Part shown: one piece after another, positions 7,932 to 16,137 of the stretch
Position numbering within the stretch: position 1 is the stretch's first letter
Layout of the letters: every line of letters begins with the position of its first letter
NCBI GenBank assembly: GCA_948500755.1
Contig: CAOOYH010000006.1
Coordinates: forward strand, 30,152-94,151
Direction of reading: 5' to 3'
From: an uncultured Lactobacillus sp.
Lineage (GTDB): Bacteria > Bacillota > Bacilli > Lactobacillales > Lactobacillaceae
DNA length: 64,000 nt
Position numbers and translations under genes: made by a program
The notes under the pieces: model-generated
Databases searched by the model: none
Told to the model about the DNA's origin: nothing
What the model saw: only the letters and a program-made list of their open reading frames with translations

Positions 7932-8696
7932 TTAGTTACGCATATTAAGAGAATTTAATCTCACTTTAGAAATTGAGCCAATGCCAATTCCTCCAAAAAT
8001 AATTAACAAAATTAAGACTGCTAGTATCTGATAAGAAGCTACACTAGCTGCATTCCGAAATGCTTGATTTATTGTTAACAAAACTTGGCTTACATAATCT
8101 ATAGGATTAAGGCCATACACGATTTCTCCTAAAATACTATGGGTATCATTTCTTAAGATCGAAAGCCATCCCATTCCAAATAAGCCAATATTTGCTACTG
8201 TACTGATTGTATTAATTTTTACCGGTAAAGTTCCTAAGAGAATGGCTAACAAGAAAACAGGAATGCCTGCGAATAAGTATGAAATAGTGTAGAAAGTCAA
8301 AATTAATAGTAGATTCTTTAAATAAAATAATCCGATCACAAATCCAAAAATAAAAACACTTAAATAGCCAAATAGCATTTCGCTTAACACTAATCCAATG
8401 ACCCCATATTTTTTATTTCCACCTGAAATCATCGTATAAGTCTTTAAAAATCCACTTTCTCTAAAACTGATTAACTGCATCCCTACACCATTAATCGCTA
8501 CAGAAACAATAATATAGCCTACATAATTTACGGTTTGATTTAATAATTGAGAAACAGACCAAGTTGAGGAAACCAAATTTTCAAAGTTGTTAAACATAAA
8601 TATACATACAGGCACAACAACTGAATAAATAAATGGGATTTTTTTAGAAAGGATAACTTTATTGAATGTCTTAAAATAGTTAAAAATCAATTTCAT
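7932..8696 (-). CDS. ABC-2 type transporter permease
   Basis: A 254-residue integral membrane protein with about six hydrophobic segments. The first lies near residues 20-35, followed by pairs around 55-75, 100-130, 135-160, 165-185 and 225-245. It is the likely membrane partner of the ABC ATPase encoded 6 bp downstream. The short polar N-terminus and the cytosolic segment around residues 80-95 (RESGFLKTYTMISGG) are typical of ABC-2 permeases. Substrate and direction are unknown; export is inferred from the family. Confidence 0.82.
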   Translation of the reverse strand: MKLIFNYFKTFNKVILSKKIPFIYSVVVPVCIFMFNNFENLVSSTWSVSQLLNQTVNYVGYIIVSVAINGVGMQLISFRESGFLKTYTMISGGNKKYGVIGLVLSEMLFGYLSVFIFGFVIGLFYLKNLLLILTFYTISYLFAGIPVFLLAILLGTLPVKINTISTVANIGLFGMGWLSILRNDTHSILGEIVYGLNPIDYVSQVLLTINQAFRNAASVASYQILAVLILLIIFGGIGIGSISKVRLNSLNMRN

Positions 8697-8698
8697 AC

Positions 8699-9139
8699 CT
8701 ATTCCCCCTTATCATTTTTCTTTTTCAATTTAGTATTAATTTGCTTCACATCATTCCATAAGTTAAAGAAGTAAGTTCCATATGCAATAGCATACATGAG
8801 AATGAAATCCCCAATTACGATCGGCCATCGTTTTTCTATAACCCTTAATCCATTTACAAAGAAATTAAAAATTAACCAAGCAACTAAGCAAACAAAAAAG
8901 TTAATAATAATTTGTTTTCTTAATGACCAATTATCATTATTAAAAATCCAAGTAGCCAAAGCGAAGAAAATACCAATTAGAAAAGACGTTAAAACCCAAA
9001 ATAAGAATTCTGAGAGCTGGAGTGTACTATTAGCTAAATTTTTCCAAGGACATTCCATAAGAATCTGAACAACTATCCAAGCCATCCCGATTCCAATTCC
9101 AATTAAACCACTTACTAATAATTGACCAATTTTTTTCAT
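8699..9139 (-). CDS. DUF3021 membrane protein, probable inhibitor of the LytTR regulator
   Basis: A 146-residue protein with four hydrophobic helices (about 7-29, 44-66, 76-98 and 105-127) and a Lys-rich cytosolic tail, as in the DUF3021 family. In the LytTR regulatory systems of streptococci (HdrRM, BrsRM) such a membrane protein is encoded beside a LytTR regulator and holds it inactive. Here the gene overlaps the LytTR gene by 4 bp, so their synthesis is coupled, and an ABC transporter follows at 2 bp. The inhibitory role is inferred from those systems. Confidence 0.85.
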   Translation of the reverse strand: MKKIGQLLVSGLIGIGIGMAWIVVQILMECPWKNLANSTLQLSEFLFWVLTSFLIGIFFALATWIFNNDNWSLRKQIIINFFVCLVAWLIFNFFVNGLRVIEKRWPIVIGDFILMYAIAYGTYFFNLWNDVKQINTKLKKKNDKGE

Positions 9140-9570
9140 AATCCCAGCCTCTCCTTCAAAACTTTAATCTTTCTTCTTGCAACTTGAATGCGTAAACCAT
9201 TCTCTAAAATTGCATCAATATTTCCACTACTGATAATCTCCAAATGATCAATAAAATGGTAATTAACAATTGAACTTCTTGAAGTAGTAACAAAATTACT
9301 AGGTAGAAGTTTTTCCACTTGATAAAGTCGTCCCTTAAAAATATAAACATCCCCTTCAGTACAAATCATTGTCTTTTCATCCTCTACTTGAATGACAAGA
9401 ATTTCTGAAAACTTGATCGCATACGCATCCCCATCTTGATAACCCCAAAGAAAATCTTGCTTTGATGTTAATTCGTTTGTAATCCGCTTTATTTTACTGG
9501 TCATTTTTTTCAGCCAAAATTCAGCCTTTTCCTCGGATAAATTAGGATCAATATTAAACTCAACCTTCAT
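9136..9570 (-). CDS. LytTR-family DNA-binding regulator without receiver domain
   Basis: A 144-residue regulator with a short N-terminal segment (about 1-45) and a C-terminal LytTR domain (about 46-142). The domain carries the ILVIQVEDEKTMI strand pair, the FVTTSRSSIVNYHFIDHLE recognition region and a VARRKIKVLKERL tail. There is no phospho-acceptor domain, so control probably comes from the coupled DUF3021 membrane protein. It leads an operon with that protein and an ABC transporter. Two direct repeats of LytTR-box type lie upstream, suggesting it activates its own promoter. Confidence 0.88.
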   Translation of the reverse strand: MKVEFNIDPNLSEEKAEFWLKKMTSKIKRITNELTSKQDFLWGYQDGDAYAIKFSEILVIQVEDEKTMICTEGDVYIFKGRLYQVEKLLPSNFVTTSRSSIVNYHFIDHLEIISSGNIDAILENGLRIQVARRKIKVLKERLGL

Positions 9571-9596
9571 TGTTTTTCCTCCTTACTTGGTTATTA

Positions 9597-9602
9597 AGTA
9601 TA
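9597..9602 (-). promoter_or_regulatory. Probable -10 box of the LytTR operon
   Basis: TATACT on the minus strand, 27 bp before the ATG. The -35 region 17 bp further upstream is poor (TGTTTT-like), as expected for a promoter that needs an activator. Confidence 0.5.
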
Positions 9603-9634
9603 ACGATTCACCTCTTAAAAAACAGAGATTTTCG

Positions 9635-9665
9635 GTAAACGGTAAAAATCTAGTGTTGAATGGTA
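9635..9665 (-). promoter_or_regulatory. LytTR-box direct repeat (candidate operator)
   Basis: On the minus strand TACCATTCAA (9656-9665) and TACCGTTTAC (9635-9644) form a direct repeat with 21-bp periodicity. Known LytTR sites (AgrA, ComE, HdrR types) are imperfect direct repeats of about 9-10 bp, two helical turns apart, with an ACCGTT-like core. The pair sits just upstream of the weak promoter of the LytTR operon. Confidence 0.7.
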
Positions 9666-9674
9666 ATTTTACAT

Positions 9675-9709
9675 AAAAAAATCCGCCAGGATCTTTTTCC
9701 TAGCGGATT
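9675..9709 (-). terminator. thrS terminator
   Basis: A long stem (9680-9691 with 9698-9709, one mismatch pair) is followed on the minus strand by a T tract. T residues on the other side would allow some bidirectional action. Confidence 0.85.
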
Positions 9710-9731
9710 TTTATTGTTTATTTTATTAAGA

Positions 9732-11666
9732 CTAGTTTTCTCTTGAGTATGACTTAACGTCTGCATCAATTTCGTTGATAAAGTCGTCAAGACTCTTAGA
9801 AATTTCTTCGTCAGTACCGTAGCGACGAACGTTTACTGAACCGTTGTTCATTTCGTTGTCACCTAATACTAAAGTGTAAGGTACCTTTTGGGTTTGTGAT
9901 TCACGAATCTTGTAACCCATCTTTTCATTTCTATCATCAACTTCTACTCTGAAGCCGCGCTTAGCAAGTTCTTGACGAACTTTTTCTGCGTATTCGCCGT
10001 GAGCTTCATTGTTAACTGGAATGATTTCTGCTTGAACAGGTGCAAGCCAAGTTGGGAAGGCACCCTTGTAGATTTCAGTTAAGTAGGCAATAAATCTTTC
10101 CATAGTACCAACAATACCACGGTGAACCATAACTGGACGGTGTTCTTCACCATCTTTACCAACATAAGTTAAACCAAATCTTTCTGGAAGCATGAAGTCA
10201 AGTTGGATAGTTGACATAGTTTCGTCATTACCCAAAGCAGTCTTAGTTTGAATATCAAGCTTAGGACCGTAGAATGCAGCTTCACCTTCAGCTTCAACGT
10301 AATCAAGGCCAAGGTCATCCATAGCACCCTTAAGCATCTTTTGACTTCTTTCCCACATTTCATCGTTTGCAAAGTACTTGTCAGTGTTCTTTGGATCACG
10401 GTATGAAAGTCTGAAGTAGTAATCAGTAATATCGAAGTCTCTGTAAACGTCCATGATTAACTTCAAGATCTTAGCAAATTCGCTTTGAACTTGGTCAAGT
10501 TCTACGAAAGTATGACCGTCGTTTAAAGTCATTTCACGTACACGTTGAAGACCTGATAAAGCACCTGACTTTTCATATCTGTGCATCATACCAAGTTCAG
10601 CAACACGAAGTGGAAGATCACGGTAGGAACGAATGTGGTGCTTGTAGATTTGAATATGTGAAGGACAGTTCATAGGACGAAGTTCAAGCATTTCACCATC
10701 ACCCATGTCCATTGGTGGGAACATGTCATCACGGTAGTGTGCCCAGTGACCTGAAGTCTTGTAAGCATCAAGGTTCATAAGTACTGGAGTGTAAACGTGC
10801 TTGTAACCATCGCCAACTTCACGGTCAATAATGTAACGTTCAACCACGCGACGAATAGTAGCACCCTTTGGCATCCAGTAAGGAAGACCTGCACCAACCT
10901 TAGGATCAACGAAGAATAAGTCAAGGTCACGACCAATAGTACGGTGGTCTCTTTCCTTAATTTCAGCACGACGCTTCAAATCTTCATCCAAAGCTGCTTG
11001 CTTAAAGAATGCAGTACCAAAGATTCTTTGAAGCATTGGGTTTGAAGATTTACCAAGCCAGTAAGCACCAGCAACTGATAAAAGCTTGAAGTGCTTAATC
11101 TTACCAGTGTTTGGCAAAAGTGCTTCAAAACCGAAGTCGATGAAATCGCCAAGACGGTATGCATCAACCATTTCGCTATCAATCTTCTTCAAAAGTTCAC
11201 TCTTGTATGGGTCATCCTTGAATTGTTCTTCAAGTTCTGATTTAGCTACTTGAACAAATTCAATCTTTTCGCCGCTCTTAACAGCTTTTTGCATTGCCTT
11301 TTCAAGTCTTGGTAATTCACCAACTTTAATTTGGTCGTCCTTATCAGTATCTACGAAAAAGCCACCTTCATCAGCAACATGTTCACCAAAGTGAAGGTCA
11401 GGGTAAAGTTTTTTAGCAACTGCTTCAAATACAAATGCAGCACTTGCACGTAAAACGTCTAAAGCTTCTTCATCTTTATCAGTTAAAATTGCAACTTCAG
11501 CATCATTATCTAAAACATAATCCAATGGTCTTAATTGGCCGTTAACCTTACCTGCTACAGCTGCTTTTCCAAGTGAAGTAGCAATACTTGAAGCCAACTT
11601 TCCAACAGTGATGCTTGAATCAAAATCTCTTTTTGAGCCATCTGGCAAAGTAATTGAAAAACTCAT
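9732..11666 (-). CDS. thrS: Threonyl-tRNA synthetase with a degenerate editing site
   Basis: A 644-residue ThrRS that charges tRNA-Thr. The layout is TGS domain (about 1-62), editing domain (about 63-225), class II catalytic core with motif 2 around RPMNCPSHIQIYKHH, and an anticodon-binding C-terminus (LGDNEMNNGSVNVRRYG). The catalytic zinc ligands (Cys in MNCPSH, His in NDGHTF, His in MVHRGIVG) are present. The four editing-site residues are not. The usual HSxAH pair is RASAAF here (Ala74, Phe78), and the usual CRGPH is GFEAL (Gly179, Leu183). ATG 11666 has an ACCTCC-complementary site; longer reading frames run into the T-box leader. Confidence 0.96.
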   Translation of the reverse strand: MSFSITLPDGSKRDFDSSITVGKLASSIATSLGKAAVAGKVNGQLRPLDYVLDNDAEVAILTDKDEEALDVLRASAAFVFEAVAKKLYPDLHFGEHVADEGGFFVDTDKDDQIKVGELPRLEKAMQKAVKSGEKIEFVQVAKSELEEQFKDDPYKSELLKKIDSEMVDAYRLGDFIDFGFEALLPNTGKIKHFKLLSVAGAYWLGKSSNPMLQRIFGTAFFKQAALDEDLKRRAEIKERDHRTIGRDLDLFFVDPKVGAGLPYWMPKGATIRRVVERYIIDREVGDGYKHVYTPVLMNLDAYKTSGHWAHYRDDMFPPMDMGDGEMLELRPMNCPSHIQIYKHHIRSYRDLPLRVAELGMMHRYEKSGALSGLQRVREMTLNDGHTFVELDQVQSEFAKILKLIMDVYRDFDITDYYFRLSYRDPKNTDKYFANDEMWERSQKMLKGAMDDLGLDYVEAEGEAAFYGPKLDIQTKTALGNDETMSTIQLDFMLPERFGLTYVGKDGEEHRPVMVHRGIVGTMERFIAYLTEIYKGAFPTWLAPVQAEIIPVNNEAHGEYAEKVRQELAKRGFRVEVDDRNEKMGYKIRESQTQKVPYTLVLGDNEMNNGSVNVRRYGTDEEISKSLDDFINEIDADVKSYSREN

Positions 11667-11905
11667 ATTTACCTCCAAAAAATAGAAAATAAAAAATCCC
11701 AGTGCCGATAATAGCACTGGGACGTTAATTAGCGTGGTTCCACCCAAATTCAGATTATATACATAATCTCTCATATACGGACTGATATTGGAGTCCAACC
11801 ATTAATTATCAATTTGGGAAATAACGAGTGGGGTAGTTCTTTAATGGGAGCTTCCAGAACTAGGCTCCTCTCTCTGAGTCAAGAACTATCATGTTCGTTC
11901 ATTTG
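11667..11905 (-). promoter_or_regulatory. T-box riboswitch leader of thrS
   Basis: The leader carries the conserved T-box core GGGTGGAACCACG (minus strand, 11733-11745) followed by a terminator hairpin (11697-11705 with 11714-11722) and six T residues. The upstream part folds into a long stem I (AGTTCTT near 11884-11890 with AAGAACT near 11831-11838). Uncharged tRNA-Thr would stabilise the antiterminator and allow thrS transcription. The specifier codon was not assigned with certainty. Confidence 0.93.
11691..11722 (-). terminator. T-box terminator hairpin before thrS
   Basis: A perfect 9-bp stem TCCCAGTGC/GCACTGGGA with an 8-nt loop and a six-T tract on the minus strand, mutually exclusive with the T-box antiterminator. 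Confidence 0.88.
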
Positions 11906-11911
11906 AAATCA

Positions 11912-11939
11912 ATTATACGCGTAGATTTTTGGGAATCAA
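11912..11939 (-). promoter_or_regulatory. thrS promoter
   Basis: On the minus strand TTGATT (11934-11939) and TATAAT (11912-11917) are separated by 16 bp, just upstream of the T-box stem I. Confidence 0.75.
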
Positions 11940-11956
11940 GTCTTTTTTGAAAAAAA

Positions 11957-12865
11957 TTAGATTCTTCTGTTTTCCCCTGAAACGACAACTTCTTTCGCTA
12001 AAAATCTTACTCGTTGCATCAAACGAGCTGCTTTTACAGGATCGACAGCATTTTTTGTTTCAGCAAAGTGCTTTTCAAGTTTATCCATGTCCAAATTAGA
12101 TGAGAAAAATGTCGGAAGCACATTATCCATTCTTGCTTGCAAAATTACGCCTAAAACGTCATCACGCGACCATTGGCTGAGAGTTTCTGCCCCAATATCA
12201 TCTAAAATCAAAACATCACACTCTGAAACGCGCTTGATTTCTTTATTTAGGCTGTTGTCTTCAAAGTGACTCGAAAGGCTTGCAATAAAAGTCGGCACAT
12301 GTAAAAAGATGACGTTTTTGTTCGTAGCAGCAATCGAATTTGCAAGCCCAGCTAACATGTACGTCTTTCCTACTCCAAAATTACCACTTAAATAAAGACC
12401 TTTTTGATGATTATTTTCTTTATAGCTATTTAAAAACTGTCGAATAAGAATCATAACATCTGAACGTTCATCAGAGATATCAAGATTGCTTAATTTTACT
12501 GAGCGCAGGTTCTTCGGTAGATCAATTAATTCCAAGTGCTTTTGAGTATTTATCTCTTTATCCGCCTCAATTTTAGCTTTAGTTGGCGCATATCGAATAT
12601 CAATTACATCCCCATTAATAAACAACTCTGGTTGGTAACCATTCATTACATGATCAGATTTTTGTTTTTGGGAATAATATTCATATAAATTAGCAAAACT
12701 TGTTTCTACAATTTTTTTATTCAGTTTATCTTTATGAGCTGCTAAAAATTCACGAACATCTTTATCATGTAAAACCTCATTTTGAATTTCTTGTAAAGAA
12801 GCTCCAAAATTTCGTTTTTTTACTATTTTTTTGAGAGTATCATCAATTGGCTCCATTTTTATCAC
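11957..12865 (-). CDS. dnaI: Primosomal protein DnaI (helicase loader)
   Basis: DnaI is the AAA+ ATPase that loads the replicative helicase DnaC onto DNA in low-G+C Gram-positive bacteria. The 302-residue protein has an N-terminal helicase-binding region, then Walker A GNFGVGKTYML (about 162-172) and Walker B DVLILDDIGAE (about 215-225). The usual C-terminal arginine-rich end (RVRFLAKE) is present. It begins one base after the dnaB stop, so the two are coupled. This is the last gene of the polA-to-dnaI operon; no clear terminator precedes the thrS promoter. Confidence 0.95.
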   Translation of the reverse strand: MIKMEPIDDTLKKIVKKRNFGASLQEIQNEVLHDKDVREFLAAHKDKLNKKIVETSFANLYEYYSQKQKSDHVMNGYQPELFINGDVIDIRYAPTKAKIEADKEINTQKHLELIDLPKNLRSVKLSNLDISDERSDVMILIRQFLNSYKENNHQKGLYLSGNFGVGKTYMLAGLANSIAATNKNVIFLHVPTFIASLSSHFEDNSLNKEIKRVSECDVLILDDIGAETLSQWSRDDVLGVILQARMDNVLPTFFSSNLDMDKLEKHFAETKNAVDPVKAARLMQRVRFLAKEVVVSGENRRI

Positions 12866-14227
12866 CTACTTCATGCCATTTTGTTCTTCAAAATTCTTAA
12901 AGAAATTTCTTAGTTCTTCAGCACTAACTGATTTATTAACCTTAGCTTTCTTCTTACTCCAATCAGTTCCCTCTTCAACTCGCTTCTTACCATAAGATGT
13001 TTTCTTAGTCTCTTGCGTCTTAATCAGCGGTTCCTTATGGTTATCTTGCTTGCGCGCATTAATCCGCTTTAAGGCAGTTACGGCATCCCCAACTTGATTT
13101 TCAGTCCAATCCTCTGCAATTCTCTTAGCTAAATTGTACGACACAACCGAATTATAAGTTAAGCAAGTATAGACAACCATATTTAAAACAGATACAGGTA
13201 AGTGATATTTTCTATTAATCACATTAATAGTATAGCTTTCACTGGAATAAACTTGCCCTCCATACTGCTTTTTAACCTTATGCAAAAAGTCATACGGCGA
13301 CAGATCCGTTGCATTTTTAACAATTTCTTGCTCATTGTGAGATAAACCGCTCAAATCCAACTTTTCTTCTTTAGGGTTTTCCTTATTAGCCAAAAAACGC
13401 ACATTTTGAGATTCTTCTGCAATTCTCTCTTCAATCAGCTGCATATTCAACTCATACTGGGTTGGCGCTTCCCGCATGGCATACATTGCTTTATCAGAAA
13501 ACTCTTTTTCGTTCAAATTGTAAGTAGTCATGAGAGATGCAATCTCACGTTGATGAAGAGTTACTTGCTCGGGCGGAATTTGATACATTTCAAATTGTTG
13601 TTTCAAAAATTCCCAATCAATATTACTGTGATCATTGACTTGAGCTGGAACAATTTTTTGACCCGTATTTTCACTAGCAGCTTTTTTCACATCATCAGAT
13701 GGAGTAATTGCCTCTGCTTGTGATAGATGGAAGACGTCAAAAAAAGATGCAGAAACATCTTGTGCATCTTTAATGGGTTTTTGAGCTCGTTTAAGTTCCT
13801 TAGCAAAAGCATGACTTAAAGCATGAAACTTAATTGCCCCTATTTTTTCTTTTAAAAGACTCGCTAAAAGCGCAGTTGAAAAGAATTCTTGTGCACTAGG
13901 CACATTCATCAACTGAAAAATAAGAATTTTATTAATAATACTATCAGCGAGATACGTCTTCACTAAACCGACAGCTTCCAGTTTATGCAAAGCAGAAAAC
14001 ATGTCTTTTAAACTGCAATCCAGTTCCTCTTGCAGAGAATAAATCCCCTGCGAATCTGAAACTATTGCATACGCATCATAATCCTGAATCAAAGTTTGAT
14101 ATAAAGAAACTGCCGTGGCGCCAACAATGGGCTGATAGAGTTTAATCAAAACCTTGATATCTCCTGGGAACAAATTGATTTTGTTAGCAACGTAAAATGG
14201 CTGCTTAGGATTAGATGTTTCAAACAT
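12866..14227 (-). CDS. dnaB: Replication initiation and membrane attachment protein DnaB (Gram-positive type)
   Basis: A 453-residue protein of the Gram-positive DnaB family, which with DnaD and DnaI brings the helicase to origins and restart sites. It is not the E. coli helicase of that name. The N-terminal winged-helix part (about 1-120) opens with the PFYVANKINLFPGDIKVLIKLYQPIVG region, and the C-terminal DnaB/DnaD-like domain (about 295-390) has SPYDFLHKVKKQYGG and VLNMVVYTC. The Lys-rich tail is normal. It lies 3 bp after nrdR and 1 bp before dnaI. Confidence 0.94.
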   Translation of the reverse strand: MFETSNPKQPFYVANKINLFPGDIKVLIKLYQPIVGATAVSLYQTLIQDYDAYAIVSDSQGIYSLQEELDCSLKDMFSALHKLEAVGLVKTYLADSIINKILIFQLMNVPSAQEFFSTALLASLLKEKIGAIKFHALSHAFAKELKRAQKPIKDAQDVSASFFDVFHLSQAEAITPSDDVKKAASENTGQKIVPAQVNDHSNIDWEFLKQQFEMYQIPPEQVTLHQREIASLMTTYNLNEKEFSDKAMYAMREAPTQYELNMQLIEERIAEESQNVRFLANKENPKEEKLDLSGLSHNEQEIVKNATDLSPYDFLHKVKKQYGGQVYSSESYTINVINRKYHLPVSVLNMVVYTCLTYNSVVSYNLAKRIAEDWTENQVGDAVTALKRINARKQDNHKEPLIKTQETKKTSYGKKRVEEGTDWSKKKAKVNKSVSAEELRNFFKNFEEQNGMK

Positions 14228-14229
14228 CT

Positions 14230-14697
14230 CTAATTTCCTTTCTCACGCTTTGCCATCATATCTTCCATCGTCTTCATAAAGCTAGACATATCTTTAAATT
14301 CACGATAGATAGAAGCAAAACGAATATAGGCTACATCATCGATGTCAGCTAATTCATCCATGACAAATTGACCAATTTTCTTAGATGAAATTTCACTAAC
14401 ACCTTGCTTACGAACTTTATTTTCAACATGGTCCACCAACTGCTCAAATTGTTGACTAGTAATTGGTCTCTTTTGACCAGCAGCCATGACCCCATGTAAA
14501 ATCTTCTTACGACTAAATGGCTCACGCGTTCCATCATTCTTAATAACAAGTAATGGTGCAGTTTCAATTCTTTCAAATGTAGTAAAACGAAAGCCACAAT
14601 TTTCACATTCTCGGCGACGTCTAATAGCTCGATTTTCATCGCTTGGACGAGAATCAATAACACGTGAAGCATTTTGATGACAATTTGGACATTCCAT
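14230..14697 (-). CDS. nrdR: Transcriptional repressor NrdR
   Basis: NrdR represses ribonucleotide reductase genes by sensing ATP/dATP. The 155-residue protein has an N-terminal zinc ribbon (CPNC at 3-6 and CENC at about 31-34) with RRRRECENCG, then an ATP-cone domain (about 49-139) that includes LVIKNDGTREPFSRKKIL. It is positioned between coaE and dnaB, a standard Firmicute arrangement. No nrd genes are in the window, so its targets lie elsewhere. Confidence 0.97.
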   Translation of the reverse strand: MECPNCHQNASRVIDSRPSDENRAIRRRRECENCGFRFTTFERIETAPLLVIKNDGTREPFSRKKILHGVMAAGQKRPITSQQFEQLVDHVENKVRKQGVSEISSKKIGQFVMDELADIDDVAYIRFASIYREFKDMSSFMKTMEDMMAKREKGN

Positions 14698-14699
14698 AA

Positions 14700-15302
14700 T
14701 TAACCCTCATACTTAATTTTCGTTAATAACTCATTCAATTTTTTATATAAATCTTCTACAGAACCAGTATTTTCAATCACATAAGTGGCTCTGGCTTCTT
14801 TTTCTTTTAAGGACATTTGACTGTTAATTCTACTAAGAGCTTCTTCTTTAGTCAAATTATTTCGTGCCATTAATCTTTTAATCTGTAAGTCTTGAGGCAA
14901 ACTAATTACTAAAGTTTTGTCATAATATTTTTCACTATGAGATTCAAACAAAACTGGGGCATCGACGATAATCAAAGAATAGCCTTCAGATTTATACTGT
15001 GCGATTTGTGATTCCATTTCTTGAAAAATCCGCGGATGAGTAATTTCATTCAAAATTTTCATTTTTGTGGGATCATTAAACACTAATTTACCCAGCTTTT
15101 TTCGATTAATGGTTTGATCTTCATTTAAATACTTCTCACCAAAAACCTCTTTAATATCTTTCCAAGCCGGCTTATTAACATTCATGATGTTGTGGGCTAT
15201 CTCATCACAGTCCACAATTGGAATATTTTTTTCCTCAAAAAATTTATCAGCGGTACTTTTACCAGTCGCAATTCCGCCGGTTAAACCTAACACAAGTGTC
15301 AT
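14700..15302 (-). CDS. coaE: Dephospho-CoA kinase
   Basis: CoaE phosphorylates dephospho-CoA to coenzyme A, the last step of the pathway. The 200-residue protein has a P-loop GLTGGIATGKST (about 6-17), the CDEIAH motif, and LIIVDAPVLFE, which fits the kinase lid and base-binding core. It overlaps mutM by 4 bp and precedes nrdR by 2 bp. The mutM-coaE pair is common in Lactobacillales. Confidence 0.96.
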   Translation of the reverse strand: MTLVLGLTGGIATGKSTADKFFEEKNIPIVDCDEIAHNIMNVNKPAWKDIKEVFGEKYLNEDQTINRKKLGKLVFNDPTKMKILNEITHPRIFQEMESQIAQYKSEGYSLIIVDAPVLFESHSEKYYDKTLVISLPQDLQIKRLMARNNLTKEEALSRINSQMSLKEKEARATYVIENTGSVEDLYKKLNELLTKIKYEG

Positions 15303-16129
15303 TTATATATCACCTGACAATGCGGGCAAAATGTTGTTCCTCGCCCATTTACTTTGATTTTTTCTAATATTGTATTACATCTGGGACATTCTTCGCCACT
15401 ATGACCATATACTTTAAGCTTATCTTGAAAACCGCCATAGTTTCCATTAGCATCAAGGTAAGTATGGACTGTGGTTCCATGCAATTCAGTTGCCCATTTA
15501 ATCGTATGATTAATATTTTTACGTAATTCTTTTACCTTGTCTGCAGGAATAGCCCTTGAAACACTAAGCGGATGAATCTTTGCTTGCCATAAAACCTCAT
15601 CCACATATATATTTCCAAGTCCTGCTACAATCGTTTGATCTAGCAGAGTATTTTTAATATTCTTTTTCTTTGTTTTGAGTTTAGAAATAAAATATTGATC
15701 AGTAAAATCAATTGAATTTGGCTCTACGCCCAATCTTCCAATTGCAGTTGCTGTCTTTTCAGTTCCCGTTAAAATAAGCTGCATCCTGCCAAATTTACGA
15801 ACATCATTATATCTAAGTGCAGTATGATCAGTGAATTCAAATTGAACATGATCATGCTTATCTTTAGGCGTATCCACATCAACTAAGTGATACTTACCTT
15901 CCATTCGCAAATGAGACACAATAGTTAGATTATCACTTAATCTAATCAAGAGATACTTGGCATAACGATCGATGCCAATCACCTTTTTATTTACTAAATC
16001 ATGAACAAATTCACTTTGATCACTGACTACAATATTGGGATACCACAATGTTACATTTTTTATAGTTTTTCCTTTAATTAAAGGAATCAGCGATCTTCTC
16101 ACTGTTTCCACTTCTGGCATTTCTGGCAT
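15299..16129 (-). CDS. mutM: Formamidopyrimidine-DNA glycosylase
   Basis: MutM (Fpg) removes 8-oxoguanine and ring-opened purines and cuts the abasic strand. The mature N-terminus PEMPEVETVRRSL gives the catalytic Pro-Glu pair. The central helix-two-turn-helix contains LLDQTIVAGLGNIYVDEVLW. A C-terminal zinc finger has CPRC and CPHC. Length (276) is standard. It sits 8 bp after polA and overlaps coaE, forming a repair and replication operon. Confidence 0.97.
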   Translation of the reverse strand: MPEMPEVETVRRSLIPLIKGKTIKNVTLWYPNIVVSDQSEFVHDLVNKKVIGIDRYAKYLLIRLSDNLTIVSHLRMEGKYHLVDVDTPKDKHDHVQFEFTDHTALRYNDVRKFGRMQLILTGTEKTATAIGRLGVEPNSIDFTDQYFISKLKTKKKNIKNTLLDQTIVAGLGNIYVDEVLWQAKIHPLSVSRAIPADKVKELRKNINHTIKWATELHGTTVHTYLDANGNYGGFQDKLKVYGHSGEECPRCNTILEKIKVNGRGTTFCPHCQVIYK

Positions 16130-16137
16130 AGTATCAC

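Noticed and set aside
11667..11798. N-terminal 44-codon extension of thrS
   Set aside because: It runs through the T-box core and terminator; ATG 11666 has a clear ribosome site and matches the family start.
14349..14672. 107-codon minus-strand frame inside nrdR
   Set aside because: It is a shadow of the nrdR frame, which has a full zinc ribbon and ATP cone.
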